Assembly (NCBI GenBank): GCA_035705985.1
Contig: DASSVP010000204.1
Coordinates: 1 to 17,998 of the forward strand
Direction: 5' to 3'
Source: JACVRW01 sp035705985
Lineage (GTDB): Bacteria; Actinomycetota; Thermoleophilia; Solirubrobacterales; Thermoleophilaceae
Length of the DNA stretch: 17,998 nucleotides
Both the position numbers and the translations under genes were made by a program. This document shows, piece by piece, positions 13,402 through 17,998 of the stretch. Each line of letters begins with the position of its first letter. Position 1 is the stretch's first letter. A model generated the notes under the pieces. The model saw nothing but the letters and a program-made list of their open reading frames with translations, was not told the origin of the DNA and did no database searches.

Positions 13402-14805
13402 ATGGCGACCACTCCGCAGACGGTCTACGAACCCCATTCCGGCACACCCAGCGATCTTCAGGAGAAGGCCCGGCGCCACCTGTGGATGCACTTCACGCGC
13501 ATGGGGGCGTACGACCAGGAGCACGAGATCCCGATCATCGTGCGCGGAGAGGGCTCGTACGTCTACGACGAGCACGACAGGCGCTATCTGGACGGCCTCT
13601 CGGCTCTCTTCTGCGTGAACGCGGGCCATGGCCGCACGGAGATGGGCGAGGCCGCGGCGGCGCAGTCGAAGAAGCTCGCCTTCTACACGAACTGGAGCTA
13701 CGCGCACCCGACCGCGATCGAGCTGGCGGAGCGGGTGGCCTCACTCGCGCCCGGTGACCTCAACCGCGTCTTCTTCACCTCGGGCGGGTCCGAGGCCGTG
13801 GAGTCGGCGTGGAAATTGGCGCGTCAGTACCACAAGCTGACCGGCAACCCCCTGAAGACGAAGATCATCTCGCGCGAGACCGCCTACCACGGCACCACCT
13901 TCGGTGCGCTCTCGATCACCGGGATCACGCCGCTCCGCACCGCGTTCGAGCCGCTGGTCCCCGGCGCCCATCACGTGCCCAACACGAACGAGTACCGCTG
14001 GCCGGACGACCGCGACCCGCTCTGGGCGGCCGAGCAGATCGAGCACATGATCGAGTTCCAGGGCGCCGAGACGGTGGCCGCCGTGATCCTCGAGCCGGTG
14101 CAGAACTCGGGTGGCTGCTTCGTGCCGCAGGACGGCTACTGGCAGCGCGTGCGCGAGATCTGCGACAGGCACAACGTGCTACTGATCGCCGACGAGGTGA
14201 TCTGCTCCTGGGGCCGGCTCGGCCACTACTTCGGCGTCGAGCGGTTCGGCGTGGTGCCGGACGTGATCACCACGGCGAAGGGCCTGACCTCCTCCTACGC
14301 GCCGATGGGCGCCGTGATCACCTCCGACCGTGTTGCCGAGCCCTTCATGCACGGCAAGAGCACCTTCACGCACGGGATCACGTTCGGCGGCCACCCGGTC
14401 TCCGCGGCGATCGCGATGGCGAACCTCGACGTGTTCGAGCGCGAGGACCTCTGCGGCCACGTCCGCGAGAAGGAGGGCGAGTTCCGCGGCATGCTCGAGA
14501 AGCTGCGCGACGACCTGCCGATCGTCGGCGACGTCCGCGGCGCCGGGTACTTCCAGGCGCTCGAGTTGGTCAAGGACAAGGAGACGAAGGAGAGCTTCAC
14601 GGACGAGGAGGGCGAGGAGCTGCTCCGCGGCTTCATGTCCGGCGAGCTCTTCAAGAACGGGCTGATCTGCCGCGCCGACGATCGCGGCGACCCCGTCATC
14701 CAGCTCTCGCCGCCGCTCATCGCCGACAGCGAGGAGTTCGAGATCATCGACCGCGTCCTGCGCCAGGTGCTCACCGAGGCGTGGGAGCGCATCGTCCGCC
14801 ACTGA
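13402..14805 (+). CDS. class III omega-aminotransferase, SpuC-like (putrescine/polyamine:pyruvate aminotransferase candidate)
   Basis: A 467-aa PLP enzyme. Lys293 in TTAKGLTSSYAPMGAV is the Schiff-base lysine, Asp264 lies in LIADEVICSWGR, SGGSEAVES (127-135) binds phosphate, and AYHGTTFGA (161-169) stacks on the ring. LSALFCVNAGHGR (67-78) and the region around Lys293 resemble Pseudomonas SpuC and other omega-amine:pyruvate transaminases. The likely reaction is putrescine + pyruvate to 4-aminobutanal + alanine. Context agrees: a Pot transporter is divergent, and alanine dehydrogenase and gamma-aminobutyraldehyde dehydrogenase lie downstream. An in-frame ATG at 13378 is possible, but it sits upstream of the -10-like box, so ATG 13402 is preferred. 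Four nucleotides separate it from the pucR-type gene. Beta-alanine or diaminopropane could also be substrates. Confidence 0.9.
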   Translation: MATTPQTVYEPHSGTPSDLQEKARRHLWMHFTRMGAYDQEHEIPIIVRGEGSYVYDEHDRRYLDGLSALFCVNAGHGRTEMGEAAAAQSKKLAFYTNWSYAHPTAIELAERVASLAPGDLNRVFFTSGGSEAVESAWKLARQYHKLTGNPLKTKIISRETAYHGTTFGALSITGITPLRTAFEPLVPGAHHVPNTNEYRWPDDRDPLWAAEQIEHMIEFQGAETVAAVILEPVQNSGGCFVPQDGYWQRVREICDRHNVLLIADEVICSWGRLGHYFGVERFGVVPDVITTAKGLTSSYAPMGAVITSDRVAEPFMHGKSTFTHGITFGGHPVSAAIAMANLDVFEREDLCGHVREKEGEFRGMLEKLRDDLPIVGDVRGAGYFQALELVKDKETKESFTDEEGEELLRGFMSGELFKNGLICRADDRGDPVIQLSPPLIADSEEFEIIDRVLRQVLTEAWERIVRH

Positions 14806-14809
14806 TCAG

Positions 14810-16396
14810 ATGCTCACCGTTCGAGGGCTCGTGTCCGAGGTGGGGCTCGAGCTCGCGACGGGCGACGAGGGCGCCGACGCCCCCGTCCGCTGGGTGCACA
14901 TCTCGGAGCTGCCGGACCCGACGCCGTGGCTGTCGGGCGGCGAGCTGCTGCTGACGACCGGGATCCAGCTCGACACCGCGAAGCGGCAGCGCGAGTTCGT
15001 GCGGCTGCTGTCCGGCCGCCACCTGGCCGGCCTCGGGTTCGGAACCGGATTCGACCACGATGCGCTGCCGGAGGCGCTCGTCGAGGAGGCGCACTCGCTG
15101 GGCTTCCCGGTGTTCGAGGTGCCCTACGAGCTGCCGTTCATCGCGCTCACCGAGAAGGCCTTCGCGCGGCTCGTGAACGAGCAGTACGAGGTGCTGCAGC
15201 GCGGAATCGCCATCCACAAGCGGCTCGAGCGGCTGGTGCTGGAGGAGAGCGGCCTGGACGAGGTCGTGCGCGCGCTGGCAGCGGCCACCGGCGGCGCGGT
15301 CTGCGTGCTCTCGAGCCGCGGCGAGACGATCTCCGCAAAGGCGTTCCGGCGTCAGGTGCCGGACGAAGCGCTCGAGCAGGTCCGCGAGGAGGTGATGCGG
15401 CGCAGCGAAGAGCTCTCGAACGGATCCGGCAGACCCGCCGACAACGCCGAGTTCGCGCCCGACCATCCGGAGATCGCGGGTCGCTCGCTCGTCCTGCCCG
15501 TCTCGCTGAGGGGGCGCGGCGCGCCGCAGGCGTGGCTCGTGGCGGCGCGCGACGCCGGCGGCCTCGGCGACTTCGAGCGGCTGATCCTCCAACAGGCCGT
15601 GACGGTCGTCGCGCTCGAGATGATGCGCCAGCGCGCGATGCGCGACACGGAGCGGCGACTCGCGGGCGACGTGCTGGCCGAGGCGCTCACCGGGCGGCTC
15701 TCGGAGGGGGAGCTGGCCATGCGGCTGCGGCCCTTCGGCATCGGGCAGAACGCTGCGGTGATCGTGTTCGGCGCCGCGGACAACGCGCCCGCCGCGCAGG
15801 CGGAGGCCGAGCTCGACCGCTTCCTCGCGGACGCCGGCGTGGGCGCGCTCGTGGCCACGCGCGACCGGCTCGTGTGCGCCGTGGTGGACGCGCGCGACGG
15901 CATGGACCCTGTCGCGCTCGCCGGCCGCGCGCGCGAGGCGCTCGTGAGCGACGGCCCCGCGCTGCGCGCCGCGGCATCGCGGGCCGCGCCCGTCGGAGCG
16001 CTCAGGCGAACTTTCCACGAGGCGCGCTGCGCGCTCGAGGCGGCCGCGCTGGCGAACGGGTCCTCGCCGCCCGTGGCGTCCTACCGCGACCTCGGCGCGT
16101 TCCAGCTCCTGCTCTCGCTCCAGGACGACGACGCCCTGCGGCTCTACTGCGACAGCGTGCTCGGGCCGCTCGAGGACGCGAGTGGCGAATACGGCGACGA
16201 GCTGATCCGCTCACTCGAGGCGTTCATCGAGCAGAACGGCCAGTGGGAGCGCGCGGCGCGCGAGCTCTACTGCCACAGGCATACGCTGCGCTACCGGATC
16301 AGAAGGGTGGAGCAGCTCACGGGCCGCGACCTGTCGAGCGCCCGCGACCGAATCGAGTTCTGGCTCGCGCTGCGGGCCAGAGAGCTAGTGACTTAA
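14810..16396 (+). CDS. PucR-family transcriptional regulator
   Basis: A 528-aa regulator with three recognisable parts. An N-terminal PucR ligand-sensing domain (about 1-125) contains WVHISELPDPTPWLSGGELLLTTG-type sequence around residues 28-51. A central GGDEF-like (CdaR-type) region spans about 270-400. A C-terminal PucR-type helix-turn-helix spans about 463-520, with ARELYCHRHTLRYRIRRVE as the recognition region. Such proteins usually activate purine, amine or amino-acid catabolism genes in response to a metabolite. It lies 4 nt after the aminotransferase stop and 17 nt before ald, so it is cotranscribed with the enzymes it probably controls. Targets could be the divergent promoters at 13256-13391. 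The effector, perhaps a polyamine, 4-aminobutanal or GABA, is inference. Confidence 0.9.
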   Translation: MLTVRGLVSEVGLELATGDEGADAPVRWVHISELPDPTPWLSGGELLLTTGIQLDTAKRQREFVRLLSGRHLAGLGFGTGFDHDALPEALVEEAHSLGFPVFEVPYELPFIALTEKAFARLVNEQYEVLQRGIAIHKRLERLVLEESGLDEVVRALAAATGGAVCVLSSRGETISAKAFRRQVPDEALEQVREEVMRRSEELSNGSGRPADNAEFAPDHPEIAGRSLVLPVSLRGRGAPQAWLVAARDAGGLGDFERLILQQAVTVVALEMMRQRAMRDTERRLAGDVLAEALTGRLSEGELAMRLRPFGIGQNAAVIVFGAADNAPAAQAEAELDRFLADAGVGALVATRDRLVCAVVDARDGMDPVALAGRAREALVSDGPALRAAASRAAPVGALRRTFHEARCALEAAALANGSSPPVASYRDLGAFQLLLSLQDDDALRLYCDSVLGPLEDASGEYGDELIRSLEAFIEQNGQWERAARELYCHRHTLRYRIRRVEQLTGRDLSSARDRIEFWLALRARELVT

Positions 16397-16403
16397 GAGA
16401 GGA
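16397..16403 (+). promoter_or_regulatory. ribosome binding site for ald
   Basis: GAGAGGA directly follows the TAA of the PucR-type gene and lies 10 nt before ATG 16414, supporting that start. Confidence 0.6.
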
Positions 16404-16413
16404 TCTGAACCGC

Positions 16414-17538
16414 ATGAAGGTCGGGGTTCCGACGGAGATCAAGACGGACGAGTACCGCGTGTCCCTCACGCCCGCGGGCGTGAGGGAGCTGGTCGAGCAC
16501 GGGCACGAGGTGCTGATCCAGTCCGGCGCGGGCGTGGGAAGCACGATCCCCGACGAGGAGTACGAGGCGCAGGGCGGGCGCATGCTGCCGGATGCGCAAT
16601 CGGTGTTCGACGAGGCCGAGATGGTCCTCGGGGTGAAGGAGCCGCAGCCGCGAGAGGTGGAGATGCTGCGGCCGGACCACCTGCTGTTCACCTACCTGCA
16701 TCTCGCTCCGGATCCCGACCTGACCAAGGGGCTCGTGGAGTCGGGGGCGACCTGCGTGGCCTACGAGACCGTCGTGGACGAGCAGGGCCGTCTGCCGCTG
16801 CTCGCGCCGATGAGCGAGGTGGCGGGGAAGATCGCGACGCAGGCCGGCGCGTTCTTCCTCGAGCGCCCGCTCGGCGGGCGCGGCGTGTTGCTCGGCGGAG
16901 TGCCGGGCGTGGCCGCCGCGACCGTGATGATCATCGGCGGCGGCGTCGTGGGCCAGAACGCGGCGTTCATCGCGATCGGCATGGAGGCCGACGTGTTCGT
17001 CTTCGACCGCAACATCGACCGCCTGCGCGAGCTCGACGTGGCTTTCGGCGGCCGCGCGTCCACCGTCTACTCGTCGACGCTCGCCGTCGAGGAGATGCTC
17101 CCGCGGGCGGACCTCGTGATCGGCGCCGTGCTGGTCCACGGCGCCCGCGCGCCGTACGTCGTGAAGCGCGACCAGCTTGGGCTCATGAAGGAGCGCGCCG
17201 TGCTGGTGGACGTCTCGATCGACCAGGGCGGCTGCTTCGAGACCTCGAAGCCCACCACGCACAGCGACCCGGTCTACGAGGTCGACGGGGTGACGCATTA
17301 CTGCGTGGCGAACATGCCGGGCGCCGTGCCCGTCACGTCCACCTTCGCGCTCACGAATGCCACCCTGCCGTACGTCCTCGCACTGGCCGACCACGGCCTC
17401 GAGGGCGCGATCCAAAAGCTGCCCGGACTCGCTCCCGGCGTGAACGTCGCGGACGGTAAGGTCACGCACGAGGCCGTCGCCGAGGGCACCGGATTGCCTT
17501 ACACACCCGTCGAAGACGTGCTCAGCGTCACTGCGTAG
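16414..17538 (+). CDS. ald: alanine dehydrogenase
   Basis: A 374-aa NAD-dependent L-alanine dehydrogenase, close to the usual 371 aa. It interconverts L-alanine and pyruvate plus ammonium. Catalytic and substrate residues match those of M. tuberculosis Ald at the same numbers: Arg15, Lys75 (VKEPQP), His96 (YLHLA) and Asp270 (SIDQGG). The NAD site has GGGVVG (175-180) and Asp198, and MPGAVPVTST (301-310) is the conserved C-terminal signature. It sits between the PucR-type regulator and an aldehyde dehydrogenase. In this setting it would return alanine made by the upstream pyruvate-dependent transaminase to pyruvate and release ammonium. A perfect 26-bp palindrome covers codons 17-25. A shadow frame could be read as joining it to the preceding gene, but the two are separate, each with its own start. 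Confidence 0.95.
   Translation: MKVGVPTEIKTDEYRVSLTPAGVRELVEHGHEVLIQSGAGVGSTIPDEEYEAQGGRMLPDAQSVFDEAEMVLGVKEPQPREVEMLRPDHLLFTYLHLAPDPDLTKGLVESGATCVAYETVVDEQGRLPLLAPMSEVAGKIATQAGAFFLERPLGGRGVLLGGVPGVAAATVMIIGGGVVGQNAAFIAIGMEADVFVFDRNIDRLRELDVAFGGRASTVYSSTLAVEEMLPRADLVIGAVLVHGARAPYVVKRDQLGLMKERAVLVDVSIDQGGCFETSKPTTHSDPVYEVDGVTHYCVANMPGAVPVTSTFALTNATLPYVLALADHGLEGAIQKLPGLAPGVNVADGKVTHEAVAEGTGLPYTPVEDVLSVTA
16462..16487. repeat. perfect 26-bp palindrome inside the ald coding start
   Basis: TCCCTCACGCCCG (16462-16474) is followed directly by its exact reverse complement CGGGCGTGAGGGA (16475-16487). As RNA it gives an 11-bp stem with a CGCG loop, 48 nt after the ald start. It spans the conserved Ser-Leu-Thr-Pro-Ala-Gly-Val segment. 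It could be a dyad operator, an mRNA structure or a chance outcome of conserved GC-rich codons. Confidence 0.85.
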
Positions 17539-17542
17539 GAGG
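17537..17542 (+). promoter_or_regulatory. strong ribosome binding site for the aldehyde dehydrogenase
   Basis: AGGAGG overlaps the ald TAG stop and lies 11 nt before ATG 17554. It fixes the start and indicates translation tightly linked to ald. Confidence 0.75.
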
Positions 17543-17553
17543 AGACTCGCCCC

Positions 17554-17998
17554 ATGGCAACCGCAAGCAGGACCAAGCTCCAGAACTTCATCGACGGCGA
17601 GTTCGTCGACGCCGCCGAGGGCGCCACCGAGGAGGTGACGAACCCGGCCAACGGCGAGGTCATCGCCGAAATGCCACTCTCCGGAGAGGAGGACGTGAAC
17701 CGCGCCGTGGCGGCGGCGAAGGGCGCGTTCGACGGCTGGGCGACGACCACCCCGGCCGAGCGCGCGACGGCGATGCTGAAGCTCGCCGACCTCCTCGACG
17801 AGCACGCCGAGGAGCTCTCGGACCTCGAGGCCGCGGACGCGGGCAAGCCGCGCAACGCCTTCCTCGAGGACGAGATGCCCGCGGTGAGCGACACGCTCCG
17901 CTTCTTCGCTGGGGCGGGACGCGTGCCGGAGGGCCAGGCGTCAGGCGAGTACGTGAGCGGCCGGACCTCGATCATCCGCCGCGAGCCGGCGGGCGTCG
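17554..17998 (+). CDS. patD: gamma-aminobutyraldehyde dehydrogenase (aldehyde dehydrogenase family), 3' end cut by the window
   Basis: The first 148 codons of an NAD(P)-dependent aldehyde dehydrogenase; the full protein would be about 475 aa. The N-terminal NFIDGEFVDA and VTNPANGEVIAEMP are typical of the family. The stretch LEDEMPAVSDTLRFFAGAGR and the following GEY..GRTS.IRREPAGV closely resemble E. coli PatD (from memory, FNDEIPAIVDVFRFFAGAAR and GEYLEGHTSMIRRDPLGV). That points to oxidation of 4-aminobutanal/1-pyrroline to GABA, the step after putrescine transamination. The catalytic Cys and Glu lie beyond the window, so activity cannot be confirmed here. It follows ald by 15 nt with a strong ribosome binding site, so it is in the same operon as the transaminase, regulator and ald. 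Confidence 0.88.
   Translation, partial: MATASRTKLQNFIDGEFVDAAEGATEEVTNPANGEVIAEMPLSGEEDVNRAVAAAKGAFDGWATTTPAERATAMLKLADLLDEHAEELSDLEAADAGKPRNAFLEDEMPAVSDTLRFFAGAGRVPEGQASGEYVSGRTSIIRREPAGV

Noticed and set aside
14926..17538. 870-codon frame joining a stretch inside the PucR-type gene to alanine dehydrogenase
   Set aside because: Only the last 374 codons are a real protein. The upstream part is an Arg/Ala-rich shadow of the regulator, and ald has its own ribosome binding site and ATG at 16414.

Overview
The window is high-GC DNA (roughly 70% G+C by eye) with strong G/C preference at third codon positions. Genes are tightly packed and often overlap by 4 nt (ATGA/GTGA). A Tat-type lipoprotein, a PucR-family regulator and several starts without Shine-Dalgarno sequences suggest an actinobacterium, perhaps Thermoleophilia/Solirubrobacterales; that placement is inference. 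There are no tRNAs, rRNAs, insertion sequences, phage genes or CRISPR arrays. All genes look chromosomal and intact, except the last, which runs off the right edge.

Region 1 (about 1-4900, + strand) starts with a DsbA/GST-kappa-type isomerase. It is followed by a pyruvate (or branched-chain 2-oxoacid) dehydrogenase operon: E1 alpha, E1 beta and E2. E1 alpha and E1 beta overlap by 1 nt (TAGTG), and E2 follows 8 nt later behind a strong ribosome binding site. E1 alpha has an unusual acidic C-terminal tail and E2 a very long acidic linker. No E3 (lipoamide dehydrogenase) gene is adjacent.

Region 2 (5042-5740, + strand) is a LOG/TIGR00730-family Rossmann protein with a 10-bp-stem inverted repeat in its leader. 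Its 3' end overlaps the convergent phospholipase D-like gene by 68 bp.

Region 3 (5673-13245, - strand) is one apparent seven-gene operon. It reads from a promoter near 13256-13284: potA (ATPase), potD (binding lipoprotein), potB and potC (permeases), a class III aminotransferase of the glutamate-1-semialdehyde type, an enolase-superfamily protein, and a two-HKD phospholipase D-like protein. Five of the six junctions are 4-nt ATGA/GTGA overlaps. Linking a polyamine-type transporter to these three enzymes is the best candidate here for an uncharacterised pathway.

Region 4 (13402-17998, + strand) is divergent from region 3. It holds a SpuC-like omega-aminotransferase, a PucR-family regulator, alanine dehydrogenase and a partial gamma-aminobutyraldehyde dehydrogenase (PatD type). 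Together they fit a putrescine route: putrescine enters through PotABCD, is transaminated with pyruvate to 4-aminobutanal plus alanine, the aldehyde is oxidised to GABA, and alanine dehydrogenase returns alanine to pyruvate and releases ammonium. PucR probably controls one or both arms. A perfect 26-bp palindrome lies just inside the alanine dehydrogenase gene.
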